A DNA stretch of 7,048 bases, from contig CAMPGG010000183.1 in assembly GCA_946885335.1 (NCBI GenBank), positions 1-7,048 of the forward strand, given 5' to 3'. The notes under the pieces are model-generated. The model was given only the letters and a program-made list of their open reading frames with translations, did no database searches and had not been told where the DNA came from. This document shows, in pieces, positions 1-6,003 of the stretch (the stretch's first letter is position 1; every line of letters begins with the position of its first letter). This stretch comes from an uncultured Chitinophagaceae bacterium (GTDB taxonomy: Bacteria; Bacteroidota; Bacteroidia; Chitinophagales; Chitinophagaceae). A program made the position numbers and the translations under genes.

Positions 1-27
1 ACTTAAAAATAAATAAGGTTGAATAGA

Positions 28-471
28 TCACTCTTTAGCTTTTGTCATTTCCGGAACTAATTTACCATCCGGTGTCAGAAATATAATTTTTTTCTCTGCT
101 CCATTTTTTACTTCAAACCGGTAAAGTGATTTGTGTGATGGGGTTTGATATTCATGCGGGTCATCTGCGGTCCAACTGCTGAATTCAGTTGTTTTTAAAC
201 CATCCATTACCACTTGGGGTACTTCATCATTTTTAAGTTCACGTTTTGTTTTTAACCAGGTGCCGGCGGCATCATAATAACCATCCCATTCCACTCCATT
301 CAATTCGAACTTTACTTCAATCTTACCATCTTCAACATCCCATTTTACATCAGAGGCCATAGGATAAGTTGATGCAAAATGATCTTTTGCAGCTTGGGGA
401 ATAGAATCTTGCGCAAAACTGATCCCCGCAATACATGCAGAAAACGCAATAAGCAAAATTGCCTTTTTCAT
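28..471 (-). CDS. Secreted PepSY-like (BLIP-fold-like) domain protein
   Basis: This 147-residue protein is probably exported. It begins MKK, followed by a hydrophobic stretch (about residues 4-18) and a plausible signal peptidase I site after A20 (SFA|QD). The mature part looks like two copies of a PepSY-like unit, about residues 24-78 and 83-140. Each begins with an IPQAA/VPQVV-type helix, has a central strand rich in E, K, V and F, and ends with an aromatic or D-rich strand plus a 'D-A-A-G-T' or 'T-P-D-G-K' turn. Small periplasmic proteins of this kind are common in Bacteroidota, and their function is mostly unknown; binding or inhibition of other envelope proteins has been proposed from the fold. 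No catalytic motif is visible. The gene is monocistronic within the window and diverges from the PEBP-like gene. Family assignment is by pattern only; the signal peptide is the firmest part. Confidence 0.8.
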   Translation of the reverse strand: MKKAILLIAFSACIAGISFAQDSIPQAAKDHFASTYPMASDVKWDVEDGKIEVKFELNGVEWDGYYDAAGTWLKTKRELKNDEVPQVVMDGLKTTEFSSWTADDPHEYQTPSHKSLYRFEVKNGAEKKIIFLTPDGKLVPEMTKAKE

Positions 472-562
472 AGTATAAAGTTTAATGATTAATAGGTGTT
501 GAAGAAGCGCAAATATTGTTCCAATTGGATATAAATTTTTATGGATGAGGTTATTGCTTCTG

Positions 563-570
563 CAAATATA
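563..570 (-). promoter_or_regulatory. Candidate -7 promoter element for the PepSY-like gene
   Basis: Read on the minus strand this is TATATTTG, a full match to the Bacteroidota -7 consensus TAnnTTTG, followed by C. It would place the transcript start near 557 and leave a leader of about 85 bases before the start codon at 471. I find no TTTG -33 element at the usual distance. A weaker match, AATATTTG at 510-517, lies closer to the gene and is an alternative. The element sits in an AT palindrome (564-575), so a chance match is possible. Confidence 0.4.
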
Positions 571-651
571 TATTTCGCTGCAATTAGCTGTAGAGGCGGA
601 TTACAGCAGGGTGCTGATGAGGATCAGGTAGAAAAAATTAAAATAAAAAGG

Positions 652-659
652 TAACTTTA
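652..659 (+). promoter_or_regulatory. Candidate -7 promoter element for the PEBP-like gene
   Basis: TAACTTTA differs from TAnnTTTG only at the last base. The predicted transcript start is near 664-667. This argues against the GTG at 664 as start codon and for the in-frame ATG at 679, or the one at 733. No clear -33 element is seen. Confidence 0.4.
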
Positions 660-678
660 CGCAGTGAATTTAAATATA

Positions 679-1176
679 ATGATCAATGAGCGTTACTATA
701 AAAAAACATATGTTCCCCAGTGTCAGAAATTAATGATTTCAAGTCCTGCTTTTGTTGATCATCACCGCATTCCCGTTAAATATACAGCTGATGGAAAAAA
801 TATGATTCCACCATTGAAAATATCCGGCATACCGGTCTCAGCTAAATCCATTGCTATTACATTGGAAGATAAAGATTCACTCAATAAAAAAGTTTATTGG
901 GTAATATGGAACCTGCCAGTAAAACATCTTTTGCAATTTAAAGTGGCAAAGGGTGTTATTGGACGAAATGATTTTAAACAAAACCTTTATGCAGGTCCGC
1001 GACATCCCCGCGGCATGCATCGCTATACTTTTAAAATTTTTGCATTAGACGAAATGTTGAACCTTCCTGCAAAATCAGGCAGGGAAGAATTATTAAATGC
1101 TATGTGTGATAATATCGTTGGCGTCGGTGAAATAACGGGTAAGTATGAACGTAAACGGTTTTTCGATATCTTCTGA
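679..1176 (+). CDS. YbhB/YbcL-family PEBP-like (Raf kinase inhibitor-like) protein
   Basis: This protein has the layout of bacterial PEBP/YbhB proteins: an 'ISSPAF' start of the core, 'KYTADGKN..PPL', 'SIAITLEDKD', 'YWVIWNLP', 'GRNDF', 'YAGPRHPRGMHRYTF' and 'ALDEML'. These are small soluble proteins with an anion- or phospholipid-binding pocket; the role of the bacterial members is unclear. The usual DPD motif is DKD here. The pocket His of the usual HWV motif is Tyr (YWV), while the His of G-x-H-R-Y is kept. The start is uncertain. An in-frame GTG at 664 coincides with the predicted transcript start. ATG 679 gives 165 residues with about 18 residues before the core, and ATG 733 starts exactly at the core (MISSPAF) and would give a length more usual for the family. 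I chose 679. The stop lies 6 bases from the convergent dapD stop. Confidence 0.87.
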   Translation: MINERYYKKTYVPQCQKLMISSPAFVDHHRIPVKYTADGKNMIPPLKISGIPVSAKSIAITLEDKDSLNKKVYWVIWNLPVKHLLQFKVAKGVIGRNDFKQNLYAGPRHPRGMHRYTFKIFALDEMLNLPAKSGREELLNAMCDNIVGVGEITGKYERKRFFDIF

Positions 1177-1182
1177 TTTATT

Positions 1183-1995
1183 TTACACACTTACATTAAA
1201 ATCTCTTAACGCATCATTTAAACTGGTTTTTAGATCGGTGCTGGGTTTTCGTTTGCCAATGATCAGTGCGCAACTTACCTGGTATTCACCTGCCGGAAAT
1301 TTTTTTGTATAACTACCGGGAATAACCACGCTGCGTGCAGGGATTCTTCCTTTTGTTTCAACAGGTTCACTGCCACTAACATCAATTATTTTGGTGGATT
1401 GGGTAAGCACCACGTTTGCTCCAAGCACAGCCTCTTTTTCAACAATGACGCCTTCAACAACTATACAGCGGCTACCGATAAAACAACCATCTTCAATAAT
1501 GACCGGTGATGCCTGTAATGGTTCCAGCACACCACCAATGCCAACACCGCCGCTTAAATGAACGTGTTTGCCAATCTGTGCACAACTTCCCACAGTTGCC
1601 CAGGTGTCAACCATGGTTCCTTCATCTACATAGGCACCTATATTTACATAACTTGGCATCAGCACAACATTTCTTCCGAGGAAAGCACCATAACGGGCAA
1701 CAGCATGCGGCACAGCTCTAACACCCAGGTCTTTGTAATCTTTTTTCAATAACATTTTATCATAAAATTCAAAAGGTGTTATCTCCCAGGTTTGCATAGG
1801 TTGTATGCCGAAATACAAGAGGATGGCTTGTTTTACCCATTCATTAACCTGCCAGCCGTTTTCAGCAGGTTCGGCTACACGTAAACGTCCTTTATCCACT
1901 TCTTCAATAACCTGTTTTACTGCATCAGTATATTTATTTTCTTTTAGTAACTCCCTGTTGGCCCATGCTTCATTTATTATTGACTTCAGTTCCAT
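1183..1995 (-). CDS. dapD: 2,3,4,5-tetrahydropyridine-2,6-dicarboxylate N-succinyltransferase
   Basis: DapD transfers succinyl from succinyl-CoA to tetrahydrodipicolinate in the succinylase branch of diaminopimelate and lysine synthesis, in the cytoplasm. At 270 residues it is of normal family length. Residues 1-95 form the helical N-terminal domain. Residues from about 100 to 205 show the hexapeptide-repeat pattern of a left-handed beta-helix, including the signature 'MVDTWATVGSCAQIG' (128-142) and 'LSGGVGIGGVLEPLQA' (147-162). The C-terminal part has 'IPARSVVIPGSY' (218-229) and 'CALIIGKRK' (242-250), as in active trimeric DapD. No key residue appears lost. It has its own -7 element and faces the glycosyltransferase gene across a divergent region. 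Other lysine-pathway genes are not in the window, so it is probably transcribed alone. Its product supplies cell-wall diaminopimelate as well as lysine. Confidence 0.97.
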   Translation of the reverse strand: MELKSIINEAWANRELLKENKYTDAVKQVIEEVDKGRLRVAEPAENGWQVNEWVKQAILLYFGIQPMQTWEITPFEFYDKMLLKKDYKDLGVRAVPHAVARYGAFLGRNVVLMPSYVNIGAYVDEGTMVDTWATVGSCAQIGKHVHLSGGVGIGGVLEPLQASPVIIEDGCFIGSRCIVVEGVIVEKEAVLGANVVLTQSTKIIDVSGSEPVETKGRIPARSVVIPGSYTKKFPAGEYQVSCALIIGKRKPSTDLKTSLNDALRDFNVSV

Positions 1996-2008
1996 GATAT
2001 TTTTTTTG

Positions 2009-2016
2009 CAAACATA
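2009..2016 (-). promoter_or_regulatory. -7 promoter element of dapD
   Basis: The minus strand reads TATGTTTG, a full match to TAnnTTTG, followed by C. It ends 14 bases before the dapD start codon, so the transcript should start near 2003 with a very short A-rich leader (a run of A just before the ATG). This supports ATG 1995 as the start. A TTTG lies only 10 bases upstream, too close for a normal -33 element. Confidence 0.55.
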
Positions 2017-2065
2017 TTATTTAATTCAAATCAGCGGCATTTCATTTGCGGATATCAGCATAAAG

Positions 2066-2100
2066 GTTGAATCAACACTTAAAAGCAATAGTTAACTTGC
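2066..2100 (+). promoter_or_regulatory. Candidate promoter for the glycosyltransferase-tsaC run
   Basis: GTTG at 2066-2069 could be a -33 element. About 23 bases later TAACTTGC (2093-2100), followed by ACC, resembles the common Bacteroidota form TAACTTTGCACC with one T missing. Transcription would start near 2105, about 10 bases before ATG 2117, and the leader is almost only T and A. The spacing is at the long end of the usual range, so this is moderate evidence. Confidence 0.4.
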
Positions 2101-2116
2101 ACCTTTAAATTTTTTT

Positions 2117-3286
2117 ATGCGCATAGGTTTTGATGCAAAAAGGGCATATCACAATGGTACAGGGTTAGGTCATTACAGCAGGACCTTGATCCGTTCACTG
2201 GCAACTACATTCCGGGAACACGAATATTATTTATTTAATCCTAAACCATCGTCATTATTCGATTTTGAGGATGTTCAAAATGTGCATGAGATTCTGCCCG
2301 AAAGATCACTGCACCGCATTTTTTCTTCTGCCTGGCGAAGCAAGTGGGTCACAGGTGATCTGAAAAAATTAAATATCCATCTTTACCATGGTTTAAGTCA
2401 TGAAGTGCCTGTAGGGATCAGGGAAACAAATATACCATCCATCGTCACCATGCACGATCTTATTCATGAACGTTATCCCCACCAGTATAAAAAAATAGAT
2501 GTAAATATTTATCGAAAAAAATTCAGGTATGCCTGCAAACATGCTGACCTGGTGATTGCCATCAGCCAGCAAACAAAAAAAGATTTGATCGAATTTTACC
2601 AGGTCCCTGAAGACAAGATCAGGGTTTGTTATCAAAGTTGTAATCCTTCTTTTTCCAAACAGGTAAGCGTAAGCGAAAAAAACAGTATTAAGAATAAATA
2701 CAATCTGCCCGATAAATTCTTTTTATATGTAGGTTCCGTTATTGAAAGAAAGAACCTGTTGAATGTATGTAAAGCAATTTTTTTATTGAAAAATGAGTTG
2801 GATGTTCCATTAGTGGTTATTGGTGAGGGAGGTGGTTATATGCAGCTGGTAAAAGATTTTGTAAAACAGCAGGGTATTGGTGAAAGAATCATTTTTTTGT
2901 CTGAAAATCCTGCCACCAAAGACCAGGAAGGTTTTAAAACTGCTGCAGATTTTCCAGCCATTTACCAGCAGGCTTTAGCAATGATTTATCCTTCTTTTTT
3001 TGAAGGATTTGGCATACCGGTTTTGGAAGCCTTATACAGCCGTTTACCCGTTATTACATCTGATCTTTCCTGTTTGCCGGAGGCTGGAGGGGATGCTGCA
3101 TATTACATTAATCCGCATGATGCTGTTGAAATAGCAGAAGCGATGAAACGAATTTATCATGATGAATCTCTTACTGCCGGAATGAAAGAAAAAGGATGGC
3201 TGCACGCCCAAAATTTTACGCCAGAAAAATGTGCTGCCTCCGTAATGGATGTTTATTATGAACTGGTAAAAAAAGTTGAACCATGA
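2117..3286 (+). CDS. Glycosyltransferase, GT4-like (GT-B fold, group 1 family)
   Basis: This 389-residue protein is probably a retaining glycosyltransferase that moves a sugar from a nucleotide-sugar donor to an unknown acceptor. The N-terminal Rossmann half opens with 'MRIGFDAKRA' and a Gly-rich acceptor loop 'NGTGLGHYSR' (13-22), and has 'TMHDL' (111-115) and 'ADLVIAIS' (143-150). The C-terminal half has 'YVGSVIERKN' (204-213, donor phosphate-binding R/K), 'VVIGEG' (233-238) and the E-x7-E motif with E296 and E304 in 'FEGFGIPVLEAL'. Between strand 'RIIFL' and 'AIYQQA' there is a segment of about 20 residues (262-281) where many relatives have a short link. No signal peptide or membrane segment is seen. 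It overlaps tsaC by ATGA, so the two are likely translated together. The donor, acceptor and pathway cannot be read from the sequence. Confidence 0.9.
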   Translation: MRIGFDAKRAYHNGTGLGHYSRTLIRSLATTFREHEYYLFNPKPSSLFDFEDVQNVHEILPERSLHRIFSSAWRSKWVTGDLKKLNIHLYHGLSHEVPVGIRETNIPSIVTMHDLIHERYPHQYKKIDVNIYRKKFRYACKHADLVIAISQQTKKDLIEFYQVPEDKIRVCYQSCNPSFSKQVSVSEKNSIKNKYNLPDKFFLYVGSVIERKNLLNVCKAIFLLKNELDVPLVVIGEGGGYMQLVKDFVKQQGIGERIIFLSENPATKDQEGFKTAADFPAIYQQALAMIYPSFFEGFGIPVLEALYSRLPVITSDLSCLPEAGGDAAYYINPHDAVEIAEAMKRIYHDESLTAGMKEKGWLHAQNFTPEKCAASVMDVYYELVKKVEP

Positions 3287-3849
3287 CAGTAATGGAAAAG
3301 GATATAGAAAAAAGTCTGCAGGTTTTACGCAATGGAGGTATTATACTTTATCCAACAGATACTATTTGGGGTATTGGTTGCGATGCTACCAACGAAAAGG
3401 CTGTAGAACGAATTTTTCAATTAAAAAAAAGGCCACCTCAACGCTCCATGATTATTTTGGTTGCAGATGAAAAAGATATATTGAAATATACGGCAGCTGC
3501 CGACTTACAGGCTTTTGATTATTTGCAGCAGGTGACCAATCCAACTACCATGATCTTTGAACATGCTATCGGGCTTGCAGAAAACTTATTGCCAGAAGAT
3601 GGAAGTATTGGAATTCGCCTGGTCAAAGAAGCATTCTGCCGCAATCTTTTAAAAAGGTTTAAAAAGCCCATCGTTTCCACATCTGCAAATATCAGCGGGC
3701 AACCAGCGCCGGCTTTTTATGACGATATCAGCAGTGAAATAATTTCAGGTGTTGATTATACAGTTCATTATCGCCGGGATGATCGTACTGCTGCCAGTCC
3801 TTCATCGGTAGTGCGTTGGAAAAATGGAAATATTGAAATTATCCGTTGA
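3283..3849 (+). CDS. tsaC: L-threonylcarbamoyladenylate synthase (TsaC/YrdC/Sua5 family)
   Basis: TsaC makes threonylcarbamoyl-AMP from threonine, bicarbonate and ATP, the first step of t6A at position 37 of tRNAs reading ANN codons. The 188-residue protein is a single YrdC domain without the Sua5 C-terminal extension. Visible motifs are 'YPTDTIWGIGC' (23-33), the K-K-R followed by 'SMIILV' (48-60) that binds the nucleotide, 'GSIGIRLV' (107-114), 'VSTSANISGQPAP' (131-143) with the S-x-S-x-N signature, and 'PSSVVRW' (173-179). The chosen ATG overlaps the glycosyltransferase stop (ATGA), implying translational coupling; a second ATG at 3292 (MEKDIEK) is possible. The later t6A genes (tsaB, tsaD, tsaE) are not here. 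Downstream is the CCA-type nucleotidyltransferase, another tRNA enzyme. Confidence 0.94.
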   Translation: MTVMEKDIEKSLQVLRNGGIILYPTDTIWGIGCDATNEKAVERIFQLKKRPPQRSMIILVADEKDILKYTAAADLQAFDYLQQVTNPTTMIFEHAIGLAENLLPEDGSIGIRLVKEAFCRNLLKRFKKPIVSTSANISGQPAPAFYDDISSEIISGVDYTVHYRRDDRTAASPSSVVRWKNGNIEIIR

Positions 3850-3894
3850 TTTCCCACTCTGTTTCGCAAAAAATCATAACTCAAATCTCCCTGT

Positions 3895-3902
3895 TATCTT
3901 TG
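3895..3902 (+). promoter_or_regulatory. -7 promoter element of the tRNA nucleotidyltransferase gene
   Basis: TATCTTTG, followed by C, is a full match to TAnnTTTG. It ends 6 bases before ATG 3909, so transcription should start at about 3907-3909, giving a leaderless or nearly leaderless mRNA. It lies inside the in-frame extension back to the TTG at 3846, which therefore is unlikely to be translated from this promoter. No good -33 element is visible in 3865-3880. Confidence 0.5.
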
Positions 3903-3908
3903 CGGCTT

Positions 3909-5327
3909 ATGGATATTCAGTGCACTGACAAGGAATTATTTATACTGAAGAAGATTGCACATGCAGCTGATGGAGCAAATATGCCCTGTTATTTAATTGG
4001 TGGCTTTGTCCGCGATAAATTATTAGACCGGCCATCAAAAGATGCCGACATTGTTTGTATGGGTGATGGTATTGACCTGGCACACCTGGTTGCAAAACAG
4101 TTTGAACCCAAACCGCATGTAAGTTTCTTTAAAAATTATGGCACGGCTCATATTCGTGTATATGATATGGATCTCGAGTTTGTCGGTGCCCGCAAAGAAA
4201 GTTATCAATATCATTCAAGAAATCCACAGGTTTTGCCCGGTACTTTGGAAGATGATCAGAACCGCCGCGATTTTACCATCAATGCGCTGGCTATAAGTTT
4301 GAATGAAACGGATTTTGGAAAATTGCATGATCCTTTTAACGGGGTGGAAGATCTGAAAAATGGCATCATCAAAACACCGCTTGATCCTTTGCAAACTTTT
4401 AGTGATGATCCATTACGAATGATGAGGGCCATTCGATTTGCCAGCCAGCTTTCATTTAAAATTGAAGAAAAAACTTTCCAGGCCATAAAGGATAATGCAT
4501 ATCGCATAAACATCATCACACAGGAACGTATAACCGAAGAAATAAATAAAATCCTTTTAAGCAAAAAACCATCCATTGGTTTTGATCTTTTGTACCAAAG
4601 TGGATTACTGCATATTATATTCCCACAAATGGTGGACCTGGCTGGTGCAGAATATATTGATGGCATGGGGCATAAAGATAATTTCTATCACACACTTGAA
4701 GTATTGGATAATGTTGCAAAAAAATCTCCTGATCTCTGGTTAAGATGGGCTGCTGTATTGCATGATATAGCCAAACCGGTAACTAAAAAATTTGAGGATG
4801 GACATGGCTGGACGTTTCATGGACATGAAGTGGTAGGTGGCCGGATGGTACCAAAACTTTTTGCCAAATTCAAATTGCCGATGAATGAAAAAATGCGGTT
4901 TGTAAGAAAACTGGTAGAAATGCACCTGCGACCCATCAGCCTGACCAAAGAAAATATTACGGATTCTGCCATTCGCCGGTTGATCTTTGATGCGGATAAT
5001 GATATTGAAGCATTGATGACATTATGTGAAGCTGACATCACTTCAAAAAATAAATTAAAAAAGAAACGATACCTGGAAAATTTCCAGATGGTAAGATTAC
5101 GATGCCGGGAGGTAGAAGAAAGTGATCGTTTAAGGAATTGGCAACCTCCTGTTTCGGGAGAGCTGATCATGGAAACCTTTGGTATTAAACCTTCCCGCCC
5201 GGTTGGTGAAATTAAAACAGCTATCCGCGAAGCAATACTGGATGGTGAGATAGATAACAGTTTTGAAGCCGCTTATGCGTATATGTTAGAGAAGGGAAAG
5301 AGTTTTGGATTAACACCGGTAAGGTAG
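3909..5327 (+). CDS. CCA-type tRNA nucleotidyltransferase with HD domain
   Basis: This enzyme adds or repairs the 3' CCA end of tRNA using CTP and ATP, in the cytoplasm. At 472 residues it has the full class II layout. The polymerase head has 'GGFVRD' (31-36), catalytic D45 and D47 in 'SKDADIV', and 'RRDFTINALA' (119-128). 'DDPLRMMRAIRFASQL' (166-181) contains the nucleotide-template motif, with D in place of the usual first E of EDxxR. A C-terminal HD domain has H261, H285-D286 ('HDIAKP') and 'FHGHE' (303-307), suggesting metal-dependent phosphohydrolase activity as in other HD-containing members. The frame is open back to a TTG at 3846 overlapping the tsaC stop. I chose ATG 3909 because a -7 element lies in between and the family similarity starts after it. 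Sequence alone cannot tell CCA-adding from CC- or A-adding, so no gene symbol is given. Confidence 0.93.
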   Translation: MDIQCTDKELFILKKIAHAADGANMPCYLIGGFVRDKLLDRPSKDADIVCMGDGIDLAHLVAKQFEPKPHVSFFKNYGTAHIRVYDMDLEFVGARKESYQYHSRNPQVLPGTLEDDQNRRDFTINALAISLNETDFGKLHDPFNGVEDLKNGIIKTPLDPLQTFSDDPLRMMRAIRFASQLSFKIEEKTFQAIKDNAYRINIITQERITEEINKILLSKKPSIGFDLLYQSGLLHIIFPQMVDLAGAEYIDGMGHKDNFYHTLEVLDNVAKKSPDLWLRWAAVLHDIAKPVTKKFEDGHGWTFHGHEVVGGRMVPKLFAKFKLPMNEKMRFVRKLVEMHLRPISLTKENITDSAIRRLIFDADNDIEALMTLCEADITSKNKLKKKRYLENFQMVRLRCREVEESDRLRNWQPPVSGELIMETFGIKPSRPVGEIKTAIREAILDGEIDNSFEAAYAYMLEKGKSFGLTPVR

Positions 5328-5343
5328 CTCTTCAAATTTTGCC

Positions 5344-5351
5344 TATTTTTG
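5344..5351 (+). promoter_or_regulatory. Candidate -7 promoter element of the PRiA4_ORF3-family gene
   Basis: TATTTTTG matches TAnnTTTG fully. The predicted start of transcription is near 5357, giving a leader of about 18 AT-rich bases before ATG 5375. It lies downstream of the in-frame TTG at 5339 and so argues against that start. No -33 element is seen at the normal distance, and T-rich chance matches are likely in this DNA. Confidence 0.4.
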
Positions 5352-5374
5352 ATAATAAATGTAATTTATTCCAT

Positions 5375-5944
5375 ATGGCTATACTTAGATTCAGGGTTTA
5401 TTTTGAAGAAGACGACAGCGTTTACCGCGACGTAGTTGTGCGGCATACGCAGTCATTTTTTGATATGCACGAAATCATCCTGAAAGCTTATGAATTTGAT
5501 AATAAACATAAAGCCACTTTTTACAGGAGCAACGATCATTGGCAAAGAGGCAGGCAAATTACACTGGAGCAATATGACGAGCAGTACAACGTAGCTCCTT
5601 TGATGATGAAAGAAACCATCATCGGCAGTGAGATCAAACAGCCCAACCAGCGTTTTGTATACCAATATGATTTTAATAAAAACTGGACTTTTCTTATTGA
5701 ACTGATCAATGTTTCTAAAGAAGAAAGTTCCAAAATAACTTACCCTTCCGTAATTAGAACGGAAGGTATTGCACCCAGTCAGTACGGTACCAAAGGTTTA
5801 TTGGGTGAAAAATTTGCGGATGTAGAAGAGAAATATGATTTGAATAAAAATGCGGAAGGATTTAGTGAAGAAGGAGATGAATCAGACGGTGCTGATATGG
5901 ATTTGACTGAAGATGAAGATGGCGCCAGTGAAGAAGAATTGTAA
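5375..5944 (+). CDS. PRiA4_ORF3 / IS1096 TnpR-like family protein with acidic tail
   Basis: This 189-residue protein has unknown function. The N-terminal part (1-145) resembles the family named after plasmid pRiA4b ORF-3: 'AILRFRVYFEED' as first strand, a helix with 'LKAYEFDNKH' (36-45), 'ATFYRSNDHW' (47-56), 'FVYQYDFNKNWTFLIEL' (94-110; the family pattern is Y-x-Y-D-F-x-D-x-W) and 'YPSVIRTEGIAPSQYG' (123-138). The family's usual acidic ED-x-GG end of the last motif is replaced by SQYGTKG. The tail (165-189) has 14 Asp or Glu in 25 residues and is probably disordered. ATG 5375 is preferred over the in-frame TTG 5339 because MAILRFRV is a natural domain start and a -7 element lies between them. 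Despite the family name there is no transposon here. It lies between the nucleotidyltransferase gene and miaA, which hints at a link to tRNA or RNA but proves nothing. Confidence 0.82.
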   Translation: MAILRFRVYFEEDDSVYRDVVVRHTQSFFDMHEIILKAYEFDNKHKATFYRSNDHWQRGRQITLEQYDEQYNVAPLMMKETIIGSEIKQPNQRFVYQYDFNKNWTFLIELINVSKEESSKITYPSVIRTEGIAPSQYGTKGLLGEKFADVEEKYDLNKNAEGFSEEGDESDGADMDLTEDEDGASEEEL

Positions 5945-5968
5945 ACTTTCAACTTGCAGAAAAAATTT

Positions 5969-5994
5969 AAACCCGGTTAAACTGCCGGGTTTTT
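5969..5994 (+). terminator. Intrinsic terminator between the PRiA4_ORF3-family gene and miaA
   Basis: AAACCCGG (5969-5976) pairs perfectly with CCGGGTTT (5985-5992) around an 8-base loop, and the T-run continues to 5994. The stem has five G-C pairs, the strongest hairpin I see in the window. An A-run lies upstream (5960-5965), so it could also work on the other strand. It begins 24 bases after the upstream stop codon and ends 9 bases before the miaA start codon. Confidence 0.8.
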
Positions 5995-6003
5995 CATTCC
6001 AAT

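Noticed and set aside
564..575. AAATATATATTT palindrome as a regulator site
   Set aside because: A pure A/T palindrome of 12 bases is easily found by chance in this AT-rich DNA, and it overlaps a better explained -7 element.
1506..2095. Overlapping rightward open frames opposite dapD
   Set aside because: They lie antisense to a clearly intact dapD, have compositions expected from reverse reading, and show no family motif.
2393..2635. Leftward open frame inside the glycosyltransferase gene
   Set aside because: It is antisense to a conserved coding region, with no motif and no promoter-like element of note.
4256..5170. Leftward open frames inside the tRNA nucleotidyltransferase gene
   Set aside because: They are shadows of a well-conserved gene, rich in Ser, Phe and Ile, with no recognisable domain.
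5375..5944. Mobile element suggested by the IS1096/TnpR family name
   Set aside because: No transposase, terminal inverted repeats or target duplication are seen around the gene; the family name alone is not evidence of mobility.
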